Shown here: piece after piece, positions 1-10,015 of the stretch
How the letters are laid out: each line of letters opens with the position of its first letter
Position numbering within the stretch: the first letter of the stretch is position 1
NCBI RefSeq assembly: GCF_001643015.1
Contig: NZ_CP015622.1
Span: forward strand, 2,059,358-2,123,357
Direction of reading: 5' to 3'
Length of the DNA: 64,000 nt
Origin: Corynebacterium crudilactis
GTDB lineage: Bacteria > Actinomycetota > Actinomycetes > Mycobacteriales > Mycobacteriaceae
Notes under the pieces: model-generated
Told to the model about the DNA's origin: nothing
Database searches by the model: none
What the model saw: the letters and a program-made list of their open reading frames with translations, nothing else
Translations under genes and position numbers: made by a program

Positions 1-1608
1 TAGGTTCTTGTCACTCTCAATGTTTGCATCATTGAGGGCACGGAGAGTCTCTGCTTCCTCAAGGTGGTTTGCGTGCTCAATTTCCTTAGCCTTAGCCACG
101 ATGTCCTCTGGATCAGATCCAAAGAATCCACCGCGTGTTTCGACCTCAGAGTATCCAAGCTGGTTCATCTGCTTTGGAACTGGTGCGCCGGCGTATGGCA
201 ATGGAATTGGGTGTCCATGGTCATCCACAGGGCCTAGAGGCTGGTGAACTTCAATGAACGCGCCATTAGGCATCTGCTTGATGACACCGGTTTCAATACC
301 ATGTTCAAGGACCTCACGGTCAGAACGTTGGAGACCAATGCACAGGCGGTAAGTGATGAAGTAAGCAATAGCTGGTCCGAAGATCAGACCGATACGGCCG
401 ATCCAGGTCATTGCGTTCAGCGAAACATGGAACTGCATCGCGTAAACATCGTTACCACCAGAAACTGTCAGGAGGATGTAGAAGACCAGTGCCATAACAC
501 CCAAAGAGGTGCGGACTGGAACGTCACGTGGACGCTGAAGCAAGTTGTGGTGCGCATCGTCGCCAGTGAACTTACGCTCAATGAATGGGTAACCAACGAG
601 CAGGACCACAAGGATGCCCAGCATGATAGCAACCCAGAAGACAGATGGGATGGTGTAGTTACCGAAGTAAAGTTCCCATGCAGGCATAACACGAGCAGCA
701 CCGTCTGTCCACAGCATGTAAACGTCAGGCTGGGAACCAGCGGAGACCTGTGAAGGGTTGTATGGACCCAAGTTCCAAATTGCGTTGATGGTTGTAACAC
801 CAGCAAGCAAGGTGATGAAACCGAAGACGATCAGACCGAAAGCAATAGCCTTGATTGCGAACAGTGGCATGATTCGGACACCGACAACATTGTTCTCAGC
901 ACGACCAGCGCCTGGGAACTGGGTGTGCTTCTGGTACCAAACAAGCGCAAGGTGAGCTGCAATCAGGCCAAGAATGATGCCTGGAATGATCAGTACGTGT
1001 GCGATGTAGAAACGATCCAACATCAGATCAGATGGGAAGTCTCCACCGAAAATCATCCAGTGCATCCAAGTACCGATGATTGGAAGACCAACGATAATCG
1101 CGGACATGATTCGAAGACCAACGCCGGAAAGCAGGTCATCAGGAAGGGAGTAACCCATGAAGCCTTCAGCCATGCCCAGGATCAACAGGACGACGCCGAT
1201 GATCCAGTTTGCTTCACGTGGGCGACGGAACGCACCGGTGAAGAAAATACGAAGCATGTGAACCAGCATGGACACTACGAACAGCAGTGCTGCCCAGTGA
1301 TGCATCTGGCGAATAAACAGACCACCGCGAACCTCAAAAGAGATATCCAATGCAGTTGCGTATGCACGAGACATTTCCACACCGTTAAGTGGGAGGTAAC
1401 CGCCGTCATAAATGACCTTGGTGATTGATGGATCGAAGAACAAGGTCAGGTAGACACCAGTCAGCAGCAAGATGATAAAGCTGTAAAGAGCAATCTCACC
1501 AAGCATGAAGGACCAGTGGGTCGGGAAGACCTTGTTAATTTGGCGACGAATACCCGCCGCCATGGTGTAACGGGAATCAAGATTGTTTCCCACGTTAGCT
1601 AGACTCAT
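1..1608 (-). CDS. qcrB: Cytochrome bc1 complex cytochrome b subunit (3' end cut by window edge)
   Basis: Membrane cytochrome b of the menaquinol:cytochrome c oxidoreductase. Translated from the ATG at 1608 it reads 536 codons without a stop and runs off the left edge, so only the last few residues are missing (about 539 aa expected in C. glutamicum). It shows the expected hydrophobic segments and paired haem-ligand histidines, for example in RQMHHW and LVHMLRIFF. As in other actinobacteria it has a hydrophilic C-terminal extension of more than 100 residues. The start overlaps the stop of qcrA by 4 bases (ATGA), which indicates translational coupling in a ctaE-qcrC-qcrA-qcrB unit. Long open frames on the opposite strand here are shadows. 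Confidence 0.97.
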   Translation of the reverse strand, partial: MSLANVGNNLDSRYTMAAGIRRQINKVFPTHWSFMLGEIALYSFIILLLTGVYLTLFFDPSITKVIYDGGYLPLNGVEMSRAYATALDISFEVRGGLFIRQMHHWAALLFVVSMLVHMLRIFFTGAFRRPREANWIIGVVLLILGMAEGFMGYSLPDDLLSGVGLRIMSAIIVGLPIIGTWMHWMIFGGDFPSDLMLDRFYIAHVLIIPGIILGLIAAHLALVWYQKHTQFPGAGRAENNVVGVRIMPLFAIKAIAFGLIVFGFITLLAGVTTINAIWNLGPYNPSQVSAGSQPDVYMLWTDGAARVMPAWELYFGNYTIPSVFWVAIMLGILVVLLVGYPFIERKFTGDDAHHNLLQRPRDVPVRTSLGVMALVFYILLTVSGGNDVYAMQFHVSLNAMTWIGRIGLIFGPAIAYFITYRLCIGLQRSDREVLEHGIETGVIKQMPNGAFIEVHQPLGPVDDHGHPIPLPYAGAPVPKQMNQLGYSEVETRGGFFGSDPEDIVAKAKEIEHANHLEEAETLRALNDANIESDKNL

Positions 1609-2828
1609 GACTTACGCTCCCAGAATGCCGGGCCGAGTGGCTCAATGAAGTTGCCAGCGGCGATGAGGTATCCCTCTTCATCAACAGTGATCGGCAGCTG
1701 TGGCAGTGCACGGGCTGCCGGTCCGAAGACTGGCTTTCCATAGTGCAAAGCATCGAACTGCGACTGGTGGCACGGGCACAGAATACGGTTGGTCTGAGCC
1801 TCGTAAAGAGAGGTTGGGCAACCGATGTGCGTGCAGATCTTGGAGTAAGCGTAGTAATCACCGTAGTGGAAGGACTCCTGGCCTTCGCGCTCGATGACCT
1901 TCTCAGCGTCAGCAGTACGAAGACGGATTAGCATAACTGCGTTACGCGGACCGTGAACCGAGTGCATCTGGTGCTCGTAAACATCCTTTGCAGGATCGTA
2001 CTCTGCACCATCGTTAACCATTTCCGCAGGAAGTGGAAAAACGGTTTCCATGGAAGCTGCAGCGAGATCCTCAGGACGCATGCGTACAAGGCGGGATACA
2101 CCAGTGGTTACCCAGTGCTGGCCAGTTGCATCAGTGTGAGACTCAGCAATAGCTGCGGTGTCGCGGCCCAGGTAGACCTTGACGTCCTTTTCAATGAGGG
2201 TCCAACCGGAAGTCCATAGGGTGCCATCACCCTGAACATCCATTGGACCTTCTTTTGGCTTCCAAGGGTTCTTGATCATGCCACCCAGAGGAGCAACGAT
2301 GGTCAAGCCGGCGAGAACTGCTCCGCCACCTGCAAGTCCCATGATCAGCTTGCGACGTCCAAGAGTGGAGGTCTGCCAAGAATCATTAAGCAATGCAATG
2401 ATGGTACGACGGTCAACTTCTTCGGAAGGGCCATCGTGACGACGCTGAACTGCAATTTCCTCTGGAATAAACTTCTTGACATAGAGGACAACTGCGAATC
2501 CCAATGACAAGATACAAAGACCTGAAGTAAGACCCAGCATCGGGGTGTACAGGGTGTAAGCAAGGAGACCTTCGTCGCCGTGTGCCTTGTATTCCCATGG
2601 CCAGAAAATGTAGGTAGCCAAGAATCCAAGGCCACCAATGATACCTAGAACAAGCCAGAGAGTGACTGCACGTGCAGCACGCTTCTCTGCGGGATCGTTC
2701 TCGATAGGGAAACGCTCTTTGCGGTACGCAATAGTAACGTCATCCAGTTCCGTACCAAGGCGTGCAAGATCCTCATTGCTCATCGCATTGAGTTCTTGGG
2801 TGGTGTACTGCTTTTCGTTGTTACTCAT
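1605..2828 (-). CDS. qcrA: Cytochrome bc1 complex Rieske iron-sulfur subunit
   Basis: Carries the [2Fe-2S] cluster that moves electrons from menaquinol to the dihaem cytochrome QcrC. The 407-aa protein has three N-terminal membrane segments, typical of actinobacterial Rieske proteins, and a C-terminal Rieske fold. The ligands are visible as Cys332-x-His334 in CTHIGC and Cys351-x2-His354 in CPCHQS. I chose the ATG at 2828, giving MSNNEKQ, because it overlaps the qcrC stop by 4 bases in the same ATGA arrangement used for qcrB and matches the remembered C. glutamicum N-terminus. An in-frame upstream extension of 19 residues would run into qcrC. Confidence 0.97.
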   Translation of the reverse strand: MSNNEKQYTTQELNAMSNEDLARLGTELDDVTIAYRKERFPIENDPAEKRAARAVTLWLVLGIIGGLGFLATYIFWPWEYKAHGDEGLLAYTLYTPMLGLTSGLCILSLGFAVVLYVKKFIPEEIAVQRRHDGPSEEVDRRTIIALLNDSWQTSTLGRRKLIMGLAGGGAVLAGLTIVAPLGGMIKNPWKPKEGPMDVQGDGTLWTSGWTLIEKDVKVYLGRDTAAIAESHTDATGQHWVTTGVSRLVRMRPEDLAAASMETVFPLPAEMVNDGAEYDPAKDVYEHQMHSVHGPRNAVMLIRLRTADAEKVIEREGQESFHYGDYYAYSKICTHIGCPTSLYEAQTNRILCPCHQSQFDALHYGKPVFGPAARALPQLPITVDEEGYLIAAGNFIEPLGPAFWERKS

Positions 2829-3676
2829 GAACGCGATCCAATCCACATAGCGGCGGCCACGAGGACCAAGATGCCGAATACCCACATGAATAGACCCTCA
2901 GCTACTGGGCCCAAGCTACCGAGTGAGTAGCCACCTGGGGAAGGAGTTTCCTTGGTGGACTTGATGAAGGCAATGATGTCCTTCTTCTCATCTGCGGAAA
3001 GCTGACGATCGGAGAACTTAGGCATGTTCTGAGGACCGGTAAGCATTGCCTGGTAGATCTCCTGCTCGTTTGCAGGATCCAGGTTTGGTGCGTACTTACC
3101 GGAAGATAGTGCTCCACCACGACCGGTGAAGTTGTGGCAGGATGCGCAGTTCAGGCGGAACAGATCTCCGCCGCGAGCGACGTCGGCGGAGTTAATCTGT
3201 CCGTCGTAGTTTTCGCCACGGAGCTCCTCCATGGCAAGTGTTCCGTCCTCGTTGTAAACGAGTCCTGGGCCACCACCGTTAGCTGCGACATATGCAGAGA
3301 TAGCAAGTGTCTGTGCTTCGGTGTAGCGAGGTGCCTTGCGCTCAGCCTGAGCTTCGTTGCGCAACATTGGCATACGTCCGGAGTGAACCTGGAAGTATAC
3401 TGCGCCTTCGCCAACACCAACTAGTGAAGGACCGCGGTCCTCAACACCTTGGAGGTTGACGCCGTGGCAGGTAATGCAGGCTACATCGTAGAGGTCTTTA
3501 CCCTCGGAGATGAGAGCTTGATCGTCACGCTGTGCGGTAGCGACTTGAGCATCTGGAGTAATTGCGGTCGCGAGAATTCCCGCTCCGCTTAGTCCAATGG
3601 TCAAAGCCAATGCACCAGCGACGGTGCGCCGAACCTTACGGCGATTCTTGACCTTCTTAGCAGAGGGTTTAGCCAT
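2825..3676 (-). CDS. qcrC: Dihaem cytochrome cc subunit of the bc1 complex
   Basis: Membrane-anchored cytochrome with two CXXCH haem c sites, at residues 67-71 (CITCH) and 177-181 (CASCH). In actinobacteria lacking soluble cytochrome c, this subunit passes electrons directly to the CuA centre of the aa3 oxidase inside a supercomplex. It has an N-terminal hydrophobic segment after a lysine/arginine-rich stretch, and a C-terminal membrane anchor near residues 260-280. The chosen ATG at 3676 gives 283 aa and is preceded by AGAGGG. In-frame ATGs at 3709 and 3712, preceded by AAAGGGAA, are real alternatives and would add 11-12 residues. Confidence 0.95.
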   Translation of the reverse strand: MAKPSAKKVKNRRKVRRTVAGALALTIGLSGAGILATAITPDAQVATAQRDDQALISEGKDLYDVACITCHGVNLQGVEDRGPSLVGVGEGAVYFQVHSGRMPMLRNEAQAERKAPRYTEAQTLAISAYVAANGGGPGLVYNEDGTLAMEELRGENYDGQINSADVARGGDLFRLNCASCHNFTGRGGALSSGKYAPNLDPANEQEIYQAMLTGPQNMPKFSDRQLSADEKKDIIAFIKSTKETPSPGGYSLGSLGPVAEGLFMWVFGILVLVAAAMWIGSRS

Positions 3677-3787
3677 GCTGTTTCCCTCTGGGGTCTGGGG
3701 GTTGGTTTCCATCATTTCCCTTTGAATCTCGACTGTGGAAGTGAAGGGCTTCCGGAATCTCAACAACGTTGAGAATTTCCGTGCTGC

Positions 3788-4405
3788 CTACTGAATGAAG
3801 TAAATAGTGATGAAGAGGCCGATCCAGACCACGTCAACGAAGTGCCAGTAATATGACACCACCATTGCTGCGGTTGCCTGTGCCGGGGTGAACTTCGACT
3901 TCTGGATTCTCATGAGAACCACAACGAAGGCGATAACACCTGCGATCACGTGCAGTGCGTGGAAACCGGTTGTAATAAAGAATGCCGATCCATAAACACT
4001 GCTTTGGATTGTTAGTCCGTGACCTACGAGAGTGATGTACTCGTAAGCCTGTCCAATCACGAAGATTGATCCGAGGATAATCGTGACTAGGAACCACTTG
4101 CGGAGGCCGTAAACGTCACCCCTTTCAGCCGCAAAAACTCCGAACTGACATGTCACTGAGGATGAGACCAGAATGACCGTAATCACCAGTGCATAAGGCA
4201 CGTTTAGGTGATCGGTCTGCTCTCCCCATGATCCATTTGCCAATCCGTTCGCACGGGACACGAAGTACATCGCGAATAGTCCGGCGAAGAACATTAATTC
4301 CTGAGACAGGAACACAATGGTGCCGACACTGACCATATTCGGACGGTTCAGTGCCGCAACACGTTGTGGTGCTGCCATACCTGTATTTCCAACTGCGCTC
4401 GTCAC
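3788..4405 (-). CDS. ctaE: Cytochrome c oxidase subunit 3
   Basis: Subunit III of the aa3-type oxidase, an integral membrane protein with five predicted helices. The sequence carries family features such as [17 protein letters not shown] and the conserved C-terminal [14 protein letters not shown]. The GTG at 4405 gives the 205-aa form I recall for C. glutamicum. An in-frame GTG at 4441 has a better Shine-Dalgarno-like GGGGGG about 7 nt upstream and would add 12 residues, so the start is not settled. It lies 111 bases upstream of qcrC on the same strand, and a ctaE-qcrCAB transcript is likely. The catalytic subunit gene ctaD is not in this window. Confidence 0.95.
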   Translation of the reverse strand: MTSAVGNTGMAAPQRVAALNRPNMVSVGTIVFLSQELMFFAGLFAMYFVSRANGLANGSWGEQTDHLNVPYALVITVILVSSSVTCQFGVFAAERGDVYGLRKWFLVTIILGSIFVIGQAYEYITLVGHGLTIQSSVYGSAFFITTGFHALHVIAGVIAFVVVLMRIQKSKFTPAQATAAMVVSYYWHFVDVVWIGLFITIYFIQ

Positions 4406-4926
4406 GCTATCCAGTATGGCTGTTTGGTTAGACAAAGTCACTTCAAGCCCCCCGTTTCAATTGAAAGTTTGAACTCCGCATTTCGGGTGGCTTTTCTACA
4501 TTTTTGCCGACTTCGCAACCGATAACAGCAGAGGCCTCTCTAGCCCTTTTTCAACCGATACATAATCGCAGGTTAAAGGGTTCACAGGCACTTCCAATGT
4601 CCGATAAACACCGATCACTACCCCACCAATGAACCCCAAGGAGTGATTTGGGGAGATTTCGCAGGATTTTGCCTGAGAGACACGTCACAGAGTTTTTCAC
4701 CCCATTTAAACCCCTCATACAACTTTTGGTTGAACCCGAATAAAAGGCGTTTTTGCAGCTTAATGCGATACAAGATTCACCACTCCCCCACATTCCTAGT
4801 TTTTAAAACTTTTCTTCTCTTCCTGGGAACTTTTTCACTTTTCACGATTCGGCTATATTAGCCGGGGATTTATCTCCTTAAAATTTCTAAGTGAAGCCCT
4901 AAAATTAAAGATCTTGGAAAAGAAAA
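4406..4926 (-). promoter_or_regulatory. Upstream region of ctaE
   Basis: About 520 bases with no convincing gene. Short open frames of 72-80 aa exist on both strands but lack conserved features and good ribosome binding sites. The segment should hold the ctaE promoter and includes a GlxR-like box at 4674-4689 and the terminator of ctaF just beyond its right end. Confidence 0.5.
4674..4689. promoter_or_regulatory. GlxR-like (CRP family) box upstream of ctaE
   Basis: Read on the minus strand the 16-mer is TGTGACGTGTCTCTCA, close to the GlxR consensus TGTGANNTANNTCACA (full left half, 4 of 5 in the right half). The same TGTGACGTG core occurs upstream of ctaC. GlxR control of aa3 oxidase genes is known in C. 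glutamicum; assignment of this exact site is inference. Confidence 0.4.
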
Positions 4927-4960
4927 ATCGCTCGATCCCCGTTAAAAGGGATCGAGCGAT
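4927..4960 (-). terminator. Rho-independent terminator of ctaF/ctaC
   Basis: A perfect 13-bp stem (4927-4939 with 4948-4960) encloses an 8-base loop. On the minus strand it is followed by a T-rich tract, directly after the ctaF stop. Confidence 0.85.
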
Positions 4961-4974
4961 CTAAAAACTTAGTA

Positions 4975-5406
4975 CTAGTGCTTTTCCTTTGGCACACCGT
5001 ACTGAAGGTTAAGCTTTGTCACCGTGAAGATGAGCAGCAGTACGCCGACTGCAATCATCCAGTAGTGGAAGTAAACCAGGCCGAAGGCCAGGAATCCGAC
5101 AGCACCAGACATGGCTGCTGGCCAGATGGAGTTAGGGCTAAAGAATCCAAGAGTTCCTGCTTTATCGGCAACCTCTGCCTCTTCCCAGTCCTCCGGAAGA
5201 ACGTCTGCACGAACCTCGGTGAAATGAAGGTAGACACCGAGCATCAAGGTCAGACCAGCCGAAAGCACAAGTGCCACGGAACCAACCCACTCGACACCTG
5301 GAACGCTACCTTTATCGTCAACGTGCATCGTTGCGAAGATGTAGGTAACAGCCACTGCGACCATGAATACGGTCAAGCCGTACATCAACTTTGCTGAAGA
5401 CTTCAT
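4975..5406 (-). CDS. ctaF: Cytochrome c oxidase subunit 4 (actinobacterial type)
   Basis: A 143-aa membrane protein with four hydrophobic segments (about residues 7-27, 40-61, 94-113 and 116-133), matching the small actinobacterial subunit IV of the aa3 oxidase. It starts 17 bases after the ctaC stop on the same strand, so ctaC-ctaF form an operon ending at a strong terminator. The ATG at 5406 is preceded by a GGAGTGGCG-type ribosome binding site on the minus strand. The family is assigned from sequence and context, both matching C. glutamicum as I recall it. Confidence 0.95.
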   Translation of the reverse strand: MKSSAKLMYGLTVFMVAVAVTYIFATMHVDDKGSVPGVEWVGSVALVLSAGLTLMLGVYLHFTEVRADVLPEDWEEAEVADKAGTLGFFSPNSIWPAAMSGAVGFLAFGLVYFHYWMIAVGVLLLIFTVTKLNLQYGVPKEKH

Positions 5407-5423
5407 TTTTTCGCCACTCCTTC

Positions 5424-6503
5424 TTAAGCGTTGCTCTGAGTGTTTTCGCCGTCGCGAGTTGCGGTGCGATCGGAAACAAATGGGCTGGTGGAAGTAGCGT
5501 AAGGAGCTTCACCAATGTGCTCAAGTGCCTGAGCGTTGGTTGCATCTGGGTTGGAATCGCGGAAGCTGATGTACTCAGCGAAAGAATCACGATCAACAAC
5601 ACGGAGCTCGAAGTTCATCATTGCATGGTAAGTACCGCACATTTCAGCACAGCGGCCTACGAATGCACCCTCTTCCATGATCTCTTCGATCTGGAAGACA
5701 CGCTGAGACTTGTTGGCCTCTGGGTGTGCGTAAGCATCGCGCTTGAAGAGGAACTCTGGAACCCAGAATGAGTGTGCAACGTCAGCAGATGCGAGGTTGA
5801 ACTCGATTGGGGTGTTAGAAGGAAGAACCAGTACTGGAATCTCATCTGTGGTTCCCAGAGTTTCAATCTGGTTGAACTCAAGGTAAGAAACATCAGACTT
5901 GGAGTTTCCGTGAATTGGATTGTCACCCGCAGGATCCTTCTTGGATGCCTCAGCGGCAGCCTGACGGTCTGCGTCAGTTCCCTGGTACGCCTGACCACCT
6001 GGAGCAAGTGCACCATCGATCTCGGAGTAACCGAACTTCCAGTTCCACTGGTAAGCGGTAACGTCCACGGTTACCTCTGGGTTCTTATCCAGAGCAGTGA
6101 CCTTGTCTTGAGTCTGCACGGTGAAGAAGAACAGCACCATAACAATGAAGATCGGAACGATCGTCAGCACAAGCTCAAGTGGAACGTTGTACTGAAGCTG
6201 CTTAGGGAATTCTCCCTCGCCGCGCTTCTCAGCTTTCTTTGCATTCCAAGCAAAGATTGCGGTGAGGAAAAGTCCCCACATGATGATGCCAATGATCCAG
6301 GCAGCAACCCAGACCCAAGACCAGAAGTTACCCATGGCCACTGCCTCAGGCGTAATGCCATCAGGCCAACCCATGCGTAGGAAATCTCCAAGCACGCCGC
6401 CTGGAGGGGCGACTTCACAGCCTGCCATGGCGAGGCCACCTAAGCCCAAGACACCGCCAAGCAGGGCCTTGCGCTTTAAACCACGCTTATTTTGCTGTTC
6501 CAC
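5424..6503 (-). CDS. ctaC: Cytochrome c oxidase subunit 2, lipoprotein
   Basis: Subunit II of the aa3 oxidase, carrying the CuA electron-entry site. The 359-aa protein has a lipobox LAMAGC with the acylated cysteine at residue 29, two transmembrane helices, and an extracytoplasmic cupredoxin domain. CuA ligands are visible in [12 protein letters not shown] and in the upstream AHSFW motif. Compared with other bacteria it has an extra charged loop (about residues 175-205) of the kind proposed to contact QcrC. The GTG at 6503 is preceded by AGGAAGG about 10 nt upstream and gives the remembered C. glutamicum N-terminus; an upstream in-frame TTG at 6530 is less likely. Confidence 0.96.
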   Translation of the reverse strand: MEQQNKRGLKRKALLGGVLGLGGLAMAGCEVAPPGGVLGDFLRMGWPDGITPEAVAMGNFWSWVWVAAWIIGIIMWGLFLTAIFAWNAKKAEKRGEGEFPKQLQYNVPLELVLTIVPIFIVMVLFFFTVQTQDKVTALDKNPEVTVDVTAYQWNWKFGYSEIDGALAPGGQAYQGTDADRQAAAEASKKDPAGDNPIHGNSKSDVSYLEFNQIETLGTTDEIPVLVLPSNTPIEFNLASADVAHSFWVPEFLFKRDAYAHPEANKSQRVFQIEEIMEEGAFVGRCAEMCGTYHAMMNFELRVVDRDSFAEYISFRDSNPDATNAQALEHIGEAPYATSTSPFVSDRTATRDGENTQSNA

Positions 6504-7037
6504 GTGTGTTCTGCCTTCCTGTCCACACAAAAACCAAAGACCTTACGGTCATTTCTATCTTCGCAGAATAGCCTATTTGCCAGCCGATTCCATATCTTGC
6601 GTTTGAGGGAAATATCTTCATGGGTTTCGTTTCAGAGAGCGTCAAATGTCCTCCAACTGCAACAATATGTCCGAACACTCAGGTGGAATACCTAAAGCCT
6701 AGGCTTTATATGTAGGCCACGTCACAGACCATCAACCTTTTGATTGCCCTTGAATTTCCCCCACCCTTACCCCCTACGCCCCAACAAGGTGCATGTATTG
6801 CCTTTTTAATCAGGTTTTCAGATTTCTTCAATGTTTTCACAATCAAAAATTGACGTCCTTGGATACTTTAAGCTTGACAATTCTGGCGTGCCCTTTTCAC
6901 CTCAGATGGAAGTTCGCCGTATCGTTGACTGAGATTCAACAAATGCGGTGCCATATTTCTTGCGACAAGGATCTCTTCATTCACCTTGTCCCCCTAGTGG
7001 ATATGTCCCAACTTATAATCAGGAGGATTTTTCTTAC
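6504..7037. promoter_or_regulatory. Divergent promoter region between ctaC and ltsA
   Basis: About 530 bases separate the divergent ctaC and ltsA genes. Open frames here are short and unconserved. It should hold both promoters, and a GlxR-like box lies near the middle at 6711-6726. Confidence 0.5.
6711..6726. promoter_or_regulatory. GlxR-like box upstream of ctaC
   Basis: On the minus strand the 16-mer reads TGTGACGTGGCCTACA, with a perfect left half of the GlxR consensus and a weaker right half. It shares TGTGACGTG with the box upstream of ctaE. It lies about 210 bases upstream of the ctaC start. Confidence 0.35.
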
Positions 7038-8960
7038 ATGTGCGGCCTTCTTGGCATTTTGACTGCAAACGGAAACGCTGAGGCATTCGTGCCAGCCCTC
7101 GAGCGTGCTTTGCCATGCATGCGCCACCGTGGCCCTGATGATGCCGGCACCTGGCATGACACGGATGCAGCCTTTGGCTTTAACCGCTTGTCGATCATCG
7201 ATATTGCGCATTCCCACCAACCCCTGCGTTGGGGACCAGCCAATGAGCCTGATCGCTATGCCATGACCTTCAACGGTGAGATCTACAACTATGTAGAACT
7301 CCGCAAAGAGCTCTCAGACCTGGGCTATACCTTTAATACTTCAGGCGATGGCGAACCTATCGTGGTTGGTTTCCATCACTGGGGAGAATCCGTAGTCGAG
7401 CACCTACGCGGTATGTTCGGCATCGCCATTTGGGACACCAAGGAAAAGTCACTATTCCTCGCTCGTGACCAATTTGGCATCAAGCCACTGTTCTATGCCA
7501 CCACCGAGCATGGCACTATCTTCTCCTCAGAGAAAAAGACCATTCTAGAAATGGCAGAGGAGATGAATCTAGATCTCAGCCTTGACAAGCGCACGATTGA
7601 GCATTACGTCGACCTGCAGTACGTTCCGGAGCCAGAGACTCTCCACGCGCAGATCTCTCGACTTGAGTCAGGCTGCACCGCGACGGTTCGTCCAGGCGGA
7701 AAGCTTGAACAAAAGCGCTATTTTAAGCCTAATTTTCCTATCCAAAAAGTAGTCAAGGGACAGGAGCAAGATCTCTTCGATCGCATTGCCCAGGTGCTGG
7801 AGGATAGCGTCGAAAAGCATATGCGCGCTGATGTGACCGTGGGCTCGTTCCTTTCTGGCGGCATTGACTCCACGGCAATTGCAGCGCTTGCAAAACGCCA
7901 TAACCCTAACCTGCTCACGTTCACTACAGGCTTTGAGCGTGAAGGCTACTCAGAGGTAGACGTTGCGGCGGAATCTGCTGCGGCAATTGGCGCTGAGCAC
8001 ATCGTCAAGATTGTTTCCCCTGAGGAATACGCCAGCGCAATTCCAAAAATCATGTGGTACCTAGATGATCCTGTAGCGGATCCTTCCCTAGTTCCCCTCT
8101 ATTTTGTGGCAGCAGAAGCACGCAAGCATGTCAAGGTCGTGCTCTCTGGAGAGGGCGCAGATGAGCTTTTCGGTGGCTACACCATTTACAAGGAACCTCT
8201 GTCCCTTGCTCCTTTCGAAAAGATCCCTTCCCCTCTACGTAAGGGCCTGGGCCAGCTCAGTAAGGTGCTCCCTGACGGTATGAAGGGTAAATCCCTACTC
8301 GAGCGCGGTTCCATGACTATGGAAGAGCGTTACTACGGCAATGCTCGATCCTTCAACTTTGAGCAGCTCCAGCGTGTTATCCCTTGGGCAAAGCCTGAGT
8401 GGGACCACCGCGAAGTCACCGCACCGATCTATGCCCAGTCCCAGAACTTTGATCCAGTGGCTCGCATGCAGCACCTTGATCTATTCACTTGGATGCGTGG
8501 CGATATTTTGGTCAAGGCGGACAAAATCAACATGGCCAACTCTCTTGAGCTTCGTGTTCCATTCTTGGACAAGGAAGTCTTCAAGGTAGCTGAAACCATT
8601 CCTCACGATCTCAAAATCGCCAATGGCACCACCAAGTACGCATTGCGCCGGGCGCTCGAGCAGATCGTTCCACCACATGTGTTGCACCGCAAGAAGCTGG
8701 GCTTCCCAGTGCCGATGCGCCACTGGCTTGCCGGCGATGAACTATTCGGATGGGCACAGGACACCATCAAGGAGTCCGGCACCGAAGAGATCTTCAACAA
8801 GCAGGCTGTTCTCGACATGCTGAATGAACACCGTGCTGGAGTTTCCGATCACTCCCGCCGTCTTTGGACTGTTCTTTCCTTCATGGTGTGGCACGGAATC
8901 TTTGTGGAAAACCGTATTGATCCACAAATCGAAGACCGCTCCTACCCAGTAGAGCTCTAA
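7038..8960 (+). CDS. ltsA: Glutamine amidotransferase LtsA (asparagine synthase family, cell-wall amidation)
   Basis: A 640-aa protein of the AsnB family: N-terminal Ntn glutaminase domain (about 1-200) and C-terminal ATP-pyrophosphatase synthetase domain with the SGGIDS P-loop motif near residue 277. In C. glutamicum, LtsA affects lysozyme and temperature sensitivity, and the family amidates diaminopimelate in peptidoglycan. The start was set at the ATG at 7038 because cleavage of Met must expose the catalytic Cys2 (MCGLLGIL). An AGGAGG site lies 11 nt upstream. An open extension of 30 codons to 6948 is therefore not used. The gene is followed by a strong terminator. Confidence 0.96.
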   Translation: MCGLLGILTANGNAEAFVPALERALPCMRHRGPDDAGTWHDTDAAFGFNRLSIIDIAHSHQPLRWGPANEPDRYAMTFNGEIYNYVELRKELSDLGYTFNTSGDGEPIVVGFHHWGESVVEHLRGMFGIAIWDTKEKSLFLARDQFGIKPLFYATTEHGTIFSSEKKTILEMAEEMNLDLSLDKRTIEHYVDLQYVPEPETLHAQISRLESGCTATVRPGGKLEQKRYFKPNFPIQKVVKGQEQDLFDRIAQVLEDSVEKHMRADVTVGSFLSGGIDSTAIAALAKRHNPNLLTFTTGFEREGYSEVDVAAESAAAIGAEHIVKIVSPEEYASAIPKIMWYLDDPVADPSLVPLYFVAAEARKHVKVVLSGEGADELFGGYTIYKEPLSLAPFEKIPSPLRKGLGQLSKVLPDGMKGKSLLERGSMTMEERYYGNARSFNFEQLQRVIPWAKPEWDHREVTAPIYAQSQNFDPVARMQHLDLFTWMRGDILVKADKINMANSLELRVPFLDKEVFKVAETIPHDLKIANGTTKYALRRALEQIVPPHVLHRKKLGFPVPMRHWLAGDELFGWAQDTIKESGTEEIFNKQAVLDMLNEHRAGVSDHSRRLWTVLSFMVWHGIFVENRIDPQIEDRSYPVEL

Positions 8961-8983
8961 ACTCAGTCAATTTGTGGCAGCTA

Positions 8984-9035
8984 AGCCCCTCGCCTTCCAT
9001 CCATCTGGATATGAGGCGAGGGGCTGTTGTGTTTT
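8984..9035 (+). terminator. Terminator of ltsA
   Basis: A 12-bp perfect stem (8984-8995 with 9014-9025) encloses a loop with its own small hairpin and is followed by a T-rich tract. It lies 23 bases after the ltsA stop. Confidence 0.85.
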
Positions 9036-9089
9036 AAAGGGCGGGGCGGATTCTTTAAGTTCGAGATCTCGGTTTCAATTCCTTGCCCT

Positions 9090-9157
9090 CAATTTCGCGT
9101 CCTCGAGCCCACTTCAGTTTTAAGAGAAAAGGGACTGATCTCGAGTATGCGAAATTG
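9090..9157. repeat. Interrupted inverted repeat in the ltsA-erpA gap
   Basis: CAATTTCGC at 9090-9098 is matched by GCGAAATTG at 9149-9157. Inside these, CTCGAG at 9102-9107 is matched by CTCGAG at 9140-9145, with the same 3-base offset. The arms total 15 paired bases around a 32-base centre. There is no T-tract, so it is not a plain terminator. Function unknown. Confidence 0.45.
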
Positions 9158-9249
9158 TCAGTGGGCGATATCAAGTGGTGGTTGCGACACCCTCATTGCT
9201 TAAGGAGTGTCCACCATGTCCAGTAGAAAACAATCCACCATCCTCAGGA

Positions 9250-9293
9250 ATACAAAAACTCGCCCTTGGATATACGAACTATCCAAGGACGAG
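9250..9293 (-). terminator. Terminator of the A-type Fe-S carrier gene
   Basis: A 14-bp stem with one mismatch (9259-9272 with 9280-9293), followed on the minus strand by TTTTTGTA, just after the stop of the gene at 9312-9656. Confidence 0.85.
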
Positions 9294-9311
9294 CTTTAAG
9301 CGCACGAAAGC

Positions 9312-9656
9312 TTAGTTGAAGGAGTCACCACAAGCACAGGAGCTGCCTGCGTTTGGGTTATCGATGGTGAATCCCTGCTGCTCAATGGTGTCTGCGAAAT
9401 CGATGTGTGCACCAAGGAGGTATGGGGTGCTCATCTTGTCTACAACAAGGCGAACTCCACCGATGGTGTCTTCTTTATCACCATCTAGGGTGCGGTCATC
9501 GAAGTAGAGCTGGTAACGCAGGCCGGAGCAGCCGCCAGGCTGTACAGCGATGCGTAGGGCAAGGTCATCGCGACCTTCCTGATCAATGAGCGCCTTAGCC
9601 TTGGATGCTGCGGACTCGGTCAAGATAACGCCGGTGTTGGTTGATGGAGCGGTCAT
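9312..9656 (-). CDS. erpA: A-type iron-sulfur cluster insertion protein (HesB/IscA/ErpA family)
   Basis: A 114-aa A-type carrier that delivers Fe-S clusters to target proteins. The three conserved cysteines are present: Cys43 in the GGCSG motif and Cys107-x-Cys109 in CACG near the C-terminus. The ATG at 9656 is preceded by GGAG. The gene is single, divergent from the next operon and followed by its own terminator. Likely clients in this window include LipA and the Rieske protein, but that is inference. The name erpA follows the family; iscA or sufA would describe the same fold. Confidence 0.85.
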   Translation of the reverse strand: MTAPSTNTGVILTESAASKAKALIDQEGRDDLALRIAVQPGGCSGLRYQLYFDDRTLDGDKEDTIGGVRLVVDKMSTPYLLGAHIDFADTIEQQGFTIDNPNAGSSCACGDSFN

Positions 9657-10015
9657 CGCTTTAGTCTCCTTAACTGTGGGCCTTCATGTTCAAAACAGCT
9701 ATGAAGGCCTAGACATCTTAAACATCGTTTGTGGCTTATAACTGTACTCTCCCTTTTAAACGATGCCTTGCTAGCAGTGCAGCAACATCATCTAACCAGT
9801 GAAGTACATTCGTTCTTTCCCAGCCTACCTACTGCAAAACAGCGCGTAAACCACGGAAAACCCGTATGAAATTTTGAGGTTATCAACTTGGTGCAAAAGA
9901 AATCTATGCAAATCGCTTAAAAAACAAAGCTGATAAGACCCTTCTGACTCCCTTCAACGAAGTGGAGGGCACCCCTATTCCCGATTTGGAAGGTTTTCCT
10001 TGTAGCCTGTTGAGT
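9657..10015. promoter_or_regulatory. Intergenic region between erpA and the DUF3043 gene
   Basis: About 360 bases with divergent promoters expected and no supportable gene. A possible -10 box, TAGCCT at 10003-10008, lies exactly 7 nt before the GTG chosen for the next gene and would make a leaderless transcript. No clear -35 was seen. Confidence 0.35.

Noticed and set aside
8..1428. Several plus-strand open frames of 60-169 codons
   Set aside because: They are antisense to qcrB, whose minus-strand frame is continuous and highly conserved across the region.
4643..4861. 72-codon frame upstream of ctaE
   Set aside because: Overlaps a GlxR-like box, lacks a ribosome binding site and shows no conserved feature.
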